Source: BJ22 sp021298375
GTDB lineage: Bacteria > Planctomycetota > Planctomycetia > Pirellulales > Pirellulaceae
DNA: 64,000 nucleotides
Reading direction: 5' to 3'
Assembly (NCBI GenBank): GCA_046343015.1
Contig: JBKDOL010000006.1
Coordinates: 1 to 64,000 of the forward strand
Below the pieces are notes generated by a model. That model was not told the DNA's origin. It saw only the letters and a list, made by a program, of their open reading frames with translations, and made no database searches. A program made the translations under genes and the position numbers. Shown piece by piece: positions 28,303 to 36,482 of this stretch (position 1 is the stretch's first letter; every line of letters begins with the position of its first letter).

Positions 28303-29307
28303 CGATGCCAACGCGCGGGAAGTGGGCAGCTTGACATTCCAAGCCAAGCCAATCGCGCTCATCGCCCTGATCACCAGCCAGCTCAGATCGAATTGGTACC
28401 ACAACAGCCCGTGTTTCGCCGAGCTCGGGAAGGCGTGATGGTTGTTGTGCCAACCTTCCCCCATGCTGAGCAGCGCGCAAAGCCAGTTGTTGGTCGAGTG
28501 GTCATCCGAGCGAAAATGCCTTCGTCCAAACAGATGGCAAATTGAGTTGATCGACCAAGTCACATGGTGCGTGAAAAAGATTCGGACCAACCCGCCCCAG
28601 AGGAAACCCAGAAACGCGCCGAACCAAGGCGTGCGACTGCCGTCTCCGAACCAGGCCTCGACGGCGTAGCCCGCACATGCCGGCAAGCTCAAACTGAGGA
28701 GCACGAACAGGTAATAATTTCGATTCACCCACATCAACAACCGATCGCGGGTCAAATCGGGAATGTACTTCTCAAAATCAGGGAACGACCAGTAACCGGT
28801 AAACAACCAACCGACTTGGCCATGCCAAAAACCGCGAAGCGCCGCCCAAATGCCGGGCCCCTCCAAATTGGGCGAATGCGGATCACCCTCCTGATCGCTG
28901 TGCCCGTGGTGCCGCCGATGGACGGCACACCAAATCAACGGCTCTCCCTCCACCGAAAGGGCTCCAAGCATCGTCCAAAAGGCCCGCACCCAGCGATACG
29001 TCTCAAACGAACGGTGAGTGAGCAGGCGGTGAAAACCAACCGTGATTCCCAACGTGGTGAAGATCCAGCCACCAATCAACATCAACAAATACGGCCAACC
29101 CATCCAGCCGTAATTCCACATCAGACCGATCGCCAGCAAGCATCCCAAAAACGGAAACACGACCGCACAGGTCATGATGATCTTTTGCTTCGTTGTCGCC
29201 ACCGGAGGCCCGGCATCATCAGCCACCGGGGTCTCGGTCACTTCCGTCTCTTTGGTCGCAGCGCCCAACTCGCGGTACGCATTCTTCAAATCAGGAAAGT
29301 CGTTCAT
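28288..29307 (-). CDS. Acyl-CoA delta-9-type fatty acid desaturase
   Basis: 339 residues from ATG 29307 (GAGGTG upstream). The three histidine boxes of membrane acyl-CoA desaturases are intact: HRLLTH, HRRHH and HNNHH, with a further His in 'FTHHVTWSINS'. Four hydrophobic segments surround them, giving the usual two-hairpin membrane topology with a di-iron site. It introduces a double bond into saturated acyl chains using O2 and an external electron donor. Length fits the bacterial DesC/OLE1-like group (300-390). The first 60 residues are hydrophilic and variable. No desaturase reductase is nearby. Confidence 0.9.
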   Translation of the reverse strand: MNDFPDLKNAYRELGAATKETEVTETPVADDAGPPVATTKQKIIMTCAVVFPFLGCLLAIGLMWNYGWMGWPYLLMLIGGWIFTTLGITVGFHRLLTHRSFETYRWVRAFWTMLGALSVEGEPLIWCAVHRRHHGHSDQEGDPHSPNLEGPGIWAALRGFWHGQVGWLFTGYWSFPDFEKYIPDLTRDRLLMWVNRNYYLFVLLSLSLPACAGYAVEAWFGDGSRTPWFGAFLGFLWGGLVRIFFTHHVTWSINSICHLFGRRHFRSDDHSTNNWLCALLSMGEGWHNNHHAFPSSAKHGLLWYQFDLSWLVIRAMSAIGLAWNVKLPTSRALASRRLP

Positions 29308-29645
29308 CCCCACCTCAATTTCAACCTTCAACCGTCCCGCAACAGTTTTCCGCGAACAGCCCGCGGCCAACGTTTTCATTGCTGACCAGCGCCAAACCCG
29401 CTCGCCTTGTTTCCTTCACCGCAACGCGCTCAAAAGCGCTGGCGGGAAACCAACTGCCATGCTGCTTATGTTATAGCCAGTCGCCGCAGTCAGCGAAACT
29501 TCGAACCTTGGCCGTTTTGAACGATTCACCCCGCGCACTCGGCCGCATCGAAGAGGTCGGTCAACGCGCCAGCCAGACAACGGCCTTGGAGCGATCCCGG
29601 CTTCTCGCGCGCCGCCCCATTTCCGGATACCGGCCGGCTTCGATC
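29308..29645. other. Intergenic region
   Basis: 338 bases between two minus-strand genes; nothing gene-like or repeated is evident. Confidence 0.5.
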
Positions 29646-31070
29646 TTAATCGCCCGCGCCCTCGGCAGCTCCCTCTCCCGCGTCCCGATTCCTTCGCCGC
29701 TTGAGCCGATGCCGTTTCCGCTCGTCGACTGTCGCCAGCCCCCAACTCAGCGCCTCATCTTGGGTGTACTGCTTACCCAATTGCCGCGCGATCTCGGCCT
29801 TGCACAACTCATAGCCGAGATAAAAAGCATGCGAGGGGTCGATTCCCAACCATCCGCTCTGGCTGAGCAGATCAAACAGCTCAAACGGGTCCTCGGCACT
29901 CCACAGTTGCCGCTCGGCGAGAGCATAGAATCCGTCCGGCTCGGCGAAGAGCCGCAGATTGGCATCCTTGATCTGTTCCGCCAGCGCCGCCAACGTCTCC
30001 CGGCCAAAACTGGTCACTCGTGGATCGCGGAGCATCACCAGACGATCGAGGAGCCGCTTGGGGGGTACCCGCCCCGACACGGCGTGTTTCACCAGCCTCC
30101 GGGCCCAATCGCACTCCGCCACCGACGTGCGAGCCCAGTTGATCACCTGGGTCGTCAAGACGCTGTGAATGCCCAACTCCTGACAAATCGCGAGCAACAG
30201 AAAATTGATCCCCGCGGAATCGCAATCAGAGAGTTCCGTGACGTTGCCGATGCCCATCAGGACCTCGGCCTCGGGCCAACGCTGCCGCGCCGCATAGTAC
30301 CGCTGCAAACTCCCCGCGAATCCCAGGCCGATCGGCTCGAGAATCGGGTCAGCCCGCCAGCGACACCCGCGGGCCGCGAGATACTCGGCTGACTCTTCCA
30401 GCCGCTCCCACTCTTCCACCCGGTCGGGGATGACCACCAACGCGGCGCCTGTATCTGCTGCCCACTCGCGATTGCCTGAGTTGACGCTCAAGACCAGTTC
30501 CGCACCAGCCCCCACCGCGGCTTCAACTTCCTCGCGATCGAAACTGTCAATTGAAACCCGCAGCCCCAAATCCTTGATTGCCCGGACCGCATCGCCTACT
30601 CCTCGCCAGCCTCCTGTCGGTTCACATCCCACATCGATCAGGTCGGCTCCCGCCGCCGCATACTGCCGAGCGAGGTCGAGCAGTTGGTGGCGGTGCAGTC
30701 GCGGCGCGTAGTTGATTTCGGCAAGAATCTCGATGTCATACTGCGACCAGTCTGGAGGCGTCGCCGGCTGGGAAAAAAAGGCGGGCAAGTCGCGCAAGTC
30801 CTTTGGCCCCAGCTCAATTGGAACTTCCGTGCGGTCCTGCAATGGCCGCAAGTCTCCCGCACAGAATCCGGGCAGCAAAATCCGCGTTGTCCCCGGGGGA
30901 ACTTCAAGTCGCGAGGCCATCCAGTGCGGCGTCAGCAGAGCCGCGACCGTGATCGGCATCACCTGCACGGTAAAGCCGAACCCGATCCGCTCGGCAAGGC
31001 GCCCCACGATCTCGCGCAGCGCGGGCTCGGCCAATCGCCCAGTTACGAAATGAATCTGTTCCTTTTCCAT
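29646..31070 (-). CDS. DUF6513 domain-containing dihydropteroate-synthase-like protein
   Basis: 474 residues from ATG 31070 (GAGAG upstream). Residues 1-120 match the DUF6513-type N-terminal region ('FVTGRLAEPALREIVGRLA' in part). Residues 120-390 form a pterin-binding TIM barrel as in dihydropteroate synthase: 'EINYAPRL', 'GADLIDVGCEPTGGW', 'VSIDSFD', 'LVLSVNSGNR', 'DPILEPIGLGFAGS'. Proteins of this group occur with tetrahydromethanopterin-linked C1 genes in methylotrophs and planctomycetes, so a role in methanopterin-type cofactor synthesis or use is likely; no other gene of that pathway is in the window. Alternative: a divergent folate enzyme. Confidence 0.78.
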   Translation of the reverse strand: MEKEQIHFVTGRLAEPALREIVGRLAERIGFGFTVQVMPITVAALLTPHWMASRLEVPPGTTRILLPGFCAGDLRPLQDRTEVPIELGPKDLRDLPAFFSQPATPPDWSQYDIEILAEINYAPRLHRHQLLDLARQYAAAGADLIDVGCEPTGGWRGVGDAVRAIKDLGLRVSIDSFDREEVEAAVGAGAELVLSVNSGNREWAADTGAALVVIPDRVEEWERLEESAEYLAARGCRWRADPILEPIGLGFAGSLQRYYAARQRWPEAEVLMGIGNVTELSDCDSAGINFLLLAICQELGIHSVLTTQVINWARTSVAECDWARRLVKHAVSGRVPPKRLLDRLVMLRDPRVTSFGRETLAALAEQIKDANLRLFAEPDGFYALAERQLWSAEDPFELFDLLSQSGWLGIDPSHAFYLGYELCKAEIARQLGKQYTQDEALSWGLATVDERKRHRLKRRRNRDAGEGAAEGAGD

Positions 31071-31432
31071 CGCTCTCAGTCTAGCTGGAACCCTGCGTAA
31101 CCAAAACCGAGCAGCGGGGCAGGGTGGCTCCTCAAAAAACTTTTCGGCGGTGCCCATCAACCAGCGAGCGGCCCGCGTTTCGCAAACAGCCTGGCTCCCA
31201 GACCCTTGCGCGATTGGGCTTGAACCAAGCCGGCGAGTTACTCTCCCGAAAAACTCTCGGGCTAAAATCCTCGCCCCCCAATCGCGAGTCTCCCTCTCAC
31301 GACCAGTCTCCCTGCCGAACACCGCCGCTTCTGTTAAAATTGAGCGAGGTCACGCTGGACGCTCCCGCTGGCCGAAAATATCCTGTGACACTTCCTGTCT
31401 GCTTCCCAATCTCATTCCTGGCCGACCGCCCC
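31071..31432. other. Divergent intergenic region
   Basis: 362 bases between the DUF6513 gene (minus) and the M20 gene (plus). The long upstream frame in phase with the M20 gene reads basic, low-complexity sequence and is not supported as coding. Confidence 0.5.
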
Positions 31433-32620
31433 ATGAAAGCTCTCCGCTACGCGCAGCGTCTGGTCGGCTTTGAATCGGTCAGCCACCAGTCCAATCGCCT
31501 GGTCAGCAAGTATCTGGAGATGAAGCTGAACAAGTTCGGCTTCCTGGTCGAGGAATTGACTTACCGGGACGCAGCCGGAACGCTCAAAGTCAATTTGGTC
31601 GCGCGAAAGGGAAACCTCCCTCCGCCGCTGGAGCACACCACTTCGGTCGCCACTGCCACGCCGCCGGCTGCTCCGCGAAACGGACTCGCCTACTTTTGCC
31701 ACACCGATGTGGTGCCGGTGACCAGTTGGTTCACGAAAGAGTTCGGCCCTTTTGAGCCAACGGTGCGGCAGGAACGACTGTACGGTCGCGGAAGCTGCGA
31801 CATGAAGGGTTCGATCGCCTGCATGCTCGCTGCCGCCCGCAAGTTCGACTGGCACGATCTCCGCCGTCCGCTTTACTTTGTCTGTACTGCGGATGAAGAG
31901 GTCGGATTCCACGGCATTCGGCACGTCGTCTCCCACAGTCAATACTTTCGCGAGTTGGTCAATCGGCAGGTGCCTGCGATTATTGGAGAGCCGACTCAAC
32001 TGGAGATCGTCCACGCCCACAAAGGCTCGCTCCGTCTGGTGGCGACCGCTCGCGGAACTGCCGTCCACTCCAGTACGGGAATTCGCACCAATGCCAACCT
32101 GGCACTGATTCCGTTTGCGGTCGAGATGAAGGAAATCTGCGAGGAGACAGAAGCGGATCCCCGCTGGCAGAATCGTCAATTCACTCCACCAACGCTGACC
32201 TGGAACATCGGTCTGCGGGACAACGCCTCAGCCCTCAATATCACCGCGAGCGAGAGCGTCTGCTCAGTTTATGCCCGGCCCATGCCGGACGTGGCCTTCC
32301 AACCGTTGCTCGATCGCGTGGCGGCCGCTGCGGAACGGCACGGCCTGCAACTTCAAATCATCCGCGCCTGCGAGCCGTTCTGGGTTCCACCCGACTCACC
32401 GTTTGTCACCGCTGCCTGTCAACTTGCTCATCGCGCTGCGCCCCGCACCGTTTCTTACGCCACTGACGGCGGATTGCTCGGGGAGCTTTCCGAAAAAATC
32501 ATTTGCGGACCGGGGGGGGTTGAACAGGCCCACACTCACGACGAATGGATTTCGCTCGAGCAACTGGCCCGCGGCACTGAACTCTATCAAAAAATGATCC
32601 AAGCCTGGTGTTGTGACTGA
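31433..32620 (+). CDS. M20 family deacylase (ArgE/DapE-like)
   Basis: 395 residues from ATG 31433. The metal-site motifs of M20 peptidases are present: H90 and D92 in 'CHTDVVP', 'GRGSCDMKG', the catalytic Glu pair in 'ADEEVGFHG' (about 155), 'GEPTQL', the dimerisation-domain segment 'HSSTGIRTNAN', and the final His in 'AHTHDEWI'. Typical substrates are N-acetylornithine or N-succinyl-diaminopimelate. The next gene starts one base after the stop and encodes an ArgA-like acetyltransferase, which favours the arginine pathway, but substrate specificity is inferred. No clear RBS was seen. Confidence 0.85.
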   Translation: MKALRYAQRLVGFESVSHQSNRLVSKYLEMKLNKFGFLVEELTYRDAAGTLKVNLVARKGNLPPPLEHTTSVATATPPAAPRNGLAYFCHTDVVPVTSWFTKEFGPFEPTVRQERLYGRGSCDMKGSIACMLAAARKFDWHDLRRPLYFVCTADEEVGFHGIRHVVSHSQYFRELVNRQVPAIIGEPTQLEIVHAHKGSLRLVATARGTAVHSSTGIRTNANLALIPFAVEMKEICEETEADPRWQNRQFTPPTLTWNIGLRDNASALNITASESVCSVYARPMPDVAFQPLLDRVAAAAERHGLQLQIIRACEPFWVPPDSPFVTAACQLAHRAAPRTVSYATDGGLLGELSEKIICGPGGVEQAHTHDEWISLEQLARGTELYQKMIQAWCCD

Positions 32621-33073
32621 ATGAAAAAACAACCTACCCCCGAAGATATCCACTTGTTTGACGCCACGGAAAAGGACCTCCGCGCTGTCAACGCGTTTCT
32701 CCAGCCCTTTGTCGATCAGGAATTCCTCCTCCCCCGCACACGGGACGAGCTGAAGCATTTGCTGAAACATGCTTTTGTGGCACGGTGGCGACGCAAAGTT
32801 GTTGGATTTGCTGCGGTTGAGATTTACTCGCGGAAGCTGGCCGAAATCCAATGCCTCGCGGTCCACCCCGAATTTCAGCGGATGGGGATCGGCCGTCGCC
32901 TCGTGCAAGCGTGCGTTCGCCGGGCAAAGGAACTGAAAGTCCTTGAACTGATGGCAATTTCGGCATCCGATGCCTTTCTCAAGGAGTGTGGGTTCGACTA
33001 CAGCCTTCCCAAACAGAAACGCGCCCTGTTCGTCCAGCCTTTGGAAATCGAACTGGAACCGACCACGGAATAA
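32621..33073 (+). CDS. GNAT acetyltransferase, ArgA-like
   Basis: 150 residues, starting immediately after the M20 stop codon, so translation is probably coupled. The GNAT core is seen in 'EIQCLAVHPEFQRMGIGRRLV' (in part), with acetyl-CoA loop Q-R-M-G-I-G, and 'FLKECGFDYSLPKQKRALF'. The start 'LRAVNAFLQPFVDQEFLLPRT' (part) resembles short stand-alone N-acetylglutamate synthases. Acetylation of glutamate paired with an ArgE-like deacetylase would make a short acetyl cycle for arginine synthesis. The family is firm; the substrate is inferred. Confidence 0.8.
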   Translation: MKKQPTPEDIHLFDATEKDLRAVNAFLQPFVDQEFLLPRTRDELKHLLKHAFVARWRRKVVGFAAVEIYSRKLAEIQCLAVHPEFQRMGIGRRLVQACVRRAKELKVLELMAISASDAFLKECGFDYSLPKQKRALFVQPLEIELEPTTE

Positions 33074-33161
33074 CGCCGGGCGCCCCGAAAGAATTCCTCA
33101 GCAAACCGGCGGATGCCCGCCGGTAGTCCGGTCACGCTGAGCGACTCCCTCCCAGCCCTCC

Positions 33162-33297
33162 GCAGTCAACTCGCTGATGCAGTCAACTCGCTGATGCAGT
33201 CACCTCGCTGATGCAGTCACCTCGCTGATGCCGTCAACTCGCTGATGCAGTCATCTGGCGGATGCAGTCATCTGGCTGATGCAGTCATCTGGCTTGG
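33162..33297. repeat. 17-bp tandem repeat, 8 copies
   Basis: Eight contiguous units: GCAGTCAACTCGCTGAT and close variants (AACTCGC, ACCTCGC), the last three of a second type (GCAGTCATCTGGCTGAT). The copy types are grouped, which suggests stepwise local duplication. It lies between convergent genes. Confidence 0.95.
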
Positions 33298-33326
33298 GCG
33301 GCGCCAAACGCTCCCGCCTGCTGCAC

Positions 33327-33977
33327 CTAGGCCAGCAGGCTGCTGATTGCAAAGCCGGTCGCGAGGGCAAACGCGACCCAAGCTAAACCAACCAGGATGA
33401 GATTGAGCAGCCCCGACCACGCCGATTGGAACCCCTGAACTTCGGTCACGGTTCGGGAGAGTAGCCCCAAGGTCCAACCAGCCAACAACAACTCAATCGT
33501 CGAAATCAGCGTCAGGAAAAACAAAGCCGCTGGCCAAGCATCCAGCAGTGGTTTCTTGAGCTGAAAGATCTCGGACCCGCCCAGCAGCAGTTTCGGCACC
33601 CACAGGCTCAAGCCGATGATTGACGGGGCGGTACCCCAGGCAAATGCCGTGCGGAGTTGTCCGACGGAACCGACTCCGCCCAGTAACTTCCCGGTGAACC
33701 GCAGCAAATGGGCGTTGGCCCAAACACCAAACAGCCCGGCCAGCGGCCCCAGAATCAACGCCAGCCCCAAAATGGCTGGGACTGACATCGTTTCCCCAAA
33801 GCCACGCGTTTCGGCCCGGGAAAGGCATCGCTCAACGCCCGCCAGACAACTCAGCAACACCACGTGAGGCGGGCTGTTGGTCTCGATAATCCAACGCACC
33901 GTTTCCTGAGGGTATCGCCAGATCGTCTGAAACGGAGTGAGGTCAAAGCGTCCCTTTCTTTCCAATCGAAAACTCAT
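33327..33977 (-). CDS. Yip1-like integral membrane protein
   Basis: 216 residues from ATG 33977 with GGAGGAGG upstream. Five hydrophobic segments (about residues 65-85, 105-130, 135-160, 165-180, 190-214) follow an N-terminal 'FDLTPFQTIWRYPQETVRWII' (part) motif; 'LTPFQTIWRxPRETxRxI' is the usual opening of bacterial Yip1-domain proteins. No enzymatic motif. Cytoplasmic membrane location is clear; function unknown. A one-gene unit pointing toward the 17-bp array. Confidence 0.75.
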   Translation of the reverse strand: MSFRLERKGRFDLTPFQTIWRYPQETVRWIIETNSPPHVVLLSCLAGVERCLSRAETRGFGETMSVPAILGLALILGPLAGLFGVWANAHLLRFTGKLLGGVGSVGQLRTAFAWGTAPSIIGLSLWVPKLLLGGSEIFQLKKPLLDAWPAALFFLTLISTIELLLAGWTLGLLSRTVTEVQGFQSAWSGLLNLILVGLAWVAFALATGFAISSLLA

Positions 33978-34130
33978 CGACCTGCCTCCTCCGCGGCGCA
34001 ACTGCCCGACGGCAACTGGAAATCACACCTGTTTATTCGACCGCCCCACTCCGGCGGGTTTCCGCTCTCCCTCGAAAACAGCGGTCCGTTCGGCTCGCTA
34101 TTTCTGCACTGCCGCAATCCGTTCCGACCG

Positions 34131-34559
34131 TCAAAAAAATTTGCCCCAACACGCCGGAGGCCGATCGGGAAGGTTCACCGGTTCATCCGCCAAGCGGGCG
34201 TCCAACAACCGGAGTTCGTCGTCCAAGCCCTGCAGAATGGCCTTGTAATCGGGATTGGCCAACAACTCCGGCCGCGCGCGCGCCTCAAACGCGTACGCCT
34301 GTCGCACGACAGTGAGTTGCCTCTTGGCGAGCGCCACAATCTCATCGCGTTCCCGTTGGCTATAGCGAGCCGGCCAATAGCCATCCCGGCACAACAGAAT
34401 CACAAAGGAACTCGCCGCCCGAATCTGATGGGGAAATCGCTGGGCATCGTTTTCGAGTGTTCGCTTGACCATCGAAAGTAAACGCAGCCACTGCTCACTG
34501 GTCGCCAACCAGCGAGTGGCTTGTTCGTTCATCCAGGGAGCCAAGTTTGAATAACGCAT
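34131..34559 (-). CDS. Unknown protein, paralogue of the 34613-35038 product
   Basis: 142 residues from ATG 34559, chosen because the paralogue starts at the same place relative to the shared 'PW' (APW/SPW). Not recognised as a named family. It is mostly helical with a core 'QIRAASSFVILLCRDGYWP' and ends 'LPDRPPACWGKFF'. The neighbour encodes 'QIRMFASLLLVLGREGVWP' and ends 'IPASWRGFWNA', so the two derive from a tandem duplication and have diverged far. Same strand, 53 nt apart; probably expressed together and possibly a hetero-oligomer. No signal peptide or metal motif. Confidence 0.62.
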   Translation of the reverse strand: MRYSNLAPWMNEQATRWLATSEQWLRLLSMVKRTLENDAQRFPHQIRAASSFVILLCRDGYWPARYSQRERDEIVALAKRQLTVVRQAYAFEARARPELLANPDYKAILQGLDDELRLLDARLADEPVNLPDRPPACWGKFF

Positions 34560-34612
34560 TTCGCACGACTTATCGACTGAAACTCGAACCACTCCCCCAG
34601 CGGGGATTCACC

Positions 34613-35038
34613 TCAGGCATTCCAGAATCCTCGCCAACTCGCGGGAATCTCCAACTTGTTGATCCGGCGTGACAGTCCCGCGACTCGTCGCAGCAACTCC
34701 AATTCCTGTTCGGCCTCCGCCATCATTTGACCGTTCAACCGATGGGCTTCCACGGTCATCGGCTGGTGGGGATCTTTTTGTTTCTGCTTGAATAATTCGG
34801 ATAAGCGTTCGGCCAGCTTCACCAAATCATGGTGATTACCTGAGGGCCAGACACCTTCCCGACCCAAGACCAAAAGCAGCGAGGCAAACATCCGAATCTG
34901 CGGCACGTCAAACTCGTGACCATGGCGAAACACCTCATCCGAGAGGCTCAACAGCGCCCCGGAGCGATCAAAAATGGTTTCAAACCATTCTTGAGCTTTG
35001 GGGTGGGACCAAGGCGAAATCGACGAATCGTCAGGCAT
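34613..35038 (-). CDS. Unknown protein, paralogue of the 34131-34559 product
   Basis: 141 residues. Helical, with 'QIRMFASLLLVLGREGVWP' near residue 48-66, a Lys/Gln-rich turn and a C-terminal 'INKLEIPASWRGFWNA'. Conserved positions shared with the downstream gene include PW near the start, the QIR, R-x-G-x-WP core and an aromatic tail. No family name is recognised, and no catalytic motif is visible. It begins 107 nt downstream of the cytochrome-like gene on the same strand. Confidence 0.62.
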   Translation of the reverse strand: MPDDSSISPWSHPKAQEWFETIFDRSGALLSLSDEVFRHGHEFDVPQIRMFASLLLVLGREGVWPSGNHHDLVKLAERLSELFKQKQKDPHQPMTVEAHRLNGQMMAEAEQELELLRRVAGLSRRINKLEIPASWRGFWNA

Positions 35039-35145
35039 ACAAGGAATTGTCCAACCAGGTTACGTACAACAGAACTCAGTTTCGTCAGTCATCCAGCGTA
35101 AACACCTGGATGGCAAAATCGTTCCCCAGAAATGCAACTGACCAC

Positions 35146-36309
35146 TCAGCGCCAGTCTTCGTGGCACTTATTGCAGGATTGCTCAATCCGGTTGACCGCG
35201 TTCCCAGCCGACTCGAAGTCATTCAGCTTCAGCGCTTCCAGCAGCCCTGCCGCCCCGCCCCGCATTTCACCGGCCAGTGCGCGGTAACTCTCGTCGTCGC
35301 CGCCTTCCATCGTTTCATTGGCGAGCACCCTGCCGATCGCTGCAATCACCGCCGCCTGCTGGGCAACCTCTTCCACGCTGCTCTGAAAGTCAGCCTTGCT
35401 GGCCGTCAACGCCTTGAGACTGGTCAGGCTCGCTTCCAGCTGCACCATCGTCGGCACGCGATCGACAACCTGCGACCAATCAACCGCTTCAATCGGCTTT
35501 TCTGTATCACCGAAAGAGCCACCCCGGATCAGCTCTTGCAACTCATCTTTTCGTAACCGCGCGTACTGATAAGCTTGCTCACCGTCGGTCCGCGCATTGG
35601 CCGCAGCCCGCCAGCAGGCTGGCTGGACCGTTGCGGCCGCCGACTTCCAGCGAACATCGCCTTCGTATTCAAAAATGATTGCAAACCACATCGACAACAG
35701 ACTGTATGTCTGCCGCACCTTGAGATAGTCAGTCTTGAACTTGATTGGCGTGGTCAGGTCTTGCTCCAGCTGCAAATGCAGCCGCTTGACCTCGCTCTCA
35801 ATCGCCTCACCGGTAACCACGCTTGACCAAGCCGCTCCTGAGGCCGACGGGTTCTCGGCTTCACCGGCGCCAGGCTCTCGACCAACGGCAGGGTCCTGTC
35901 CAGCCACTGCGGACCGCGGCGGTACGGTTGTTTGCGGTGTTGTCGTGCGCGGGTTGGTCGAGCGCTGTGAGGTGGTTCCTGGAACCGGCCGCGGCCCCAC
36001 CAGTCCCTCGCGAAACAAATTCTCAAAGTAGACGCCGTCCCAGTCGCGCGGTTGGAACTGCGGTCGCCGGGCGCGACGCACTGGAGGCAGCTCTCGCCCC
36101 GCAGAGGCTGGCAACTTTTTTTCTTCGGCTGCCGGCTCCGTCGACGGGCTCGCCGGAGCTTGAGCCGGCTCGACCGGTTCCTGAATAACCTGAGCGTCGC
36201 TCCTCTCCTGCGACCGCGACCAACGACTGGCTTCCGACCAGAGGCCCGAAGTGAGCCCCAGCCCCACGCTCAGCGCAATCCCGCTCCAACCGACCGCACG
36301 CCGCAACAT
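35146..36309 (-). CDS. Exported cytochrome c'-like protein
   Basis: 387 residues from ATG 36309 (AAGGA 5 nt upstream; an in-frame GTG at 36324 is less likely). A signal peptide spans about residues 1-30. Residues 35-165 are a Pro/Glu/Ser-rich linker, and the C-terminal 200 residues are helical, ending with a single heme-c motif C-N-K-C-H four residues before the end. A CxxCH at the extreme C-terminus of a four-helix bundle is the layout of the cytochrome c'/b562 class. Periplasmic electron transfer or gas binding is possible. The long disordered linker is unusual. Confidence 0.72.
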   Translation of the reverse strand: MLRRAVGWSGIALSVGLGLTSGLWSEASRWSRSQERSDAQVIQEPVEPAQAPASPSTEPAAEEKKLPASAGRELPPVRRARRPQFQPRDWDGVYFENLFREGLVGPRPVPGTTSQRSTNPRTTTPQTTVPPRSAVAGQDPAVGREPGAGEAENPSASGAAWSSVVTGEAIESEVKRLHLQLEQDLTTPIKFKTDYLKVRQTYSLLSMWFAIIFEYEGDVRWKSAAATVQPACWRAAANARTDGEQAYQYARLRKDELQELIRGGSFGDTEKPIEAVDWSQVVDRVPTMVQLEASLTSLKALTASKADFQSSVEEVAQQAAVIAAIGRVLANETMEGGDDESYRALAGEMRGGAAGLLEALKLNDFESAGNAVNRIEQSCNKCHEDWR

Positions 36310-36482
36310 TCGCTTCCTTTCCACTTCAGTCGCCCGCTTTCTCGCCTATGATTATGGAGCACAGTGGGATTAAACTCAATCATTCCGGCGTTTCCCGACG
36401 ACGGAGGCCGCTGGACGCCGCGGGGCTTTTGTGCACGCAGACCGTCCGCCTCCTTTTTGCTTCCCCCGTGGGCACCCCTTTT

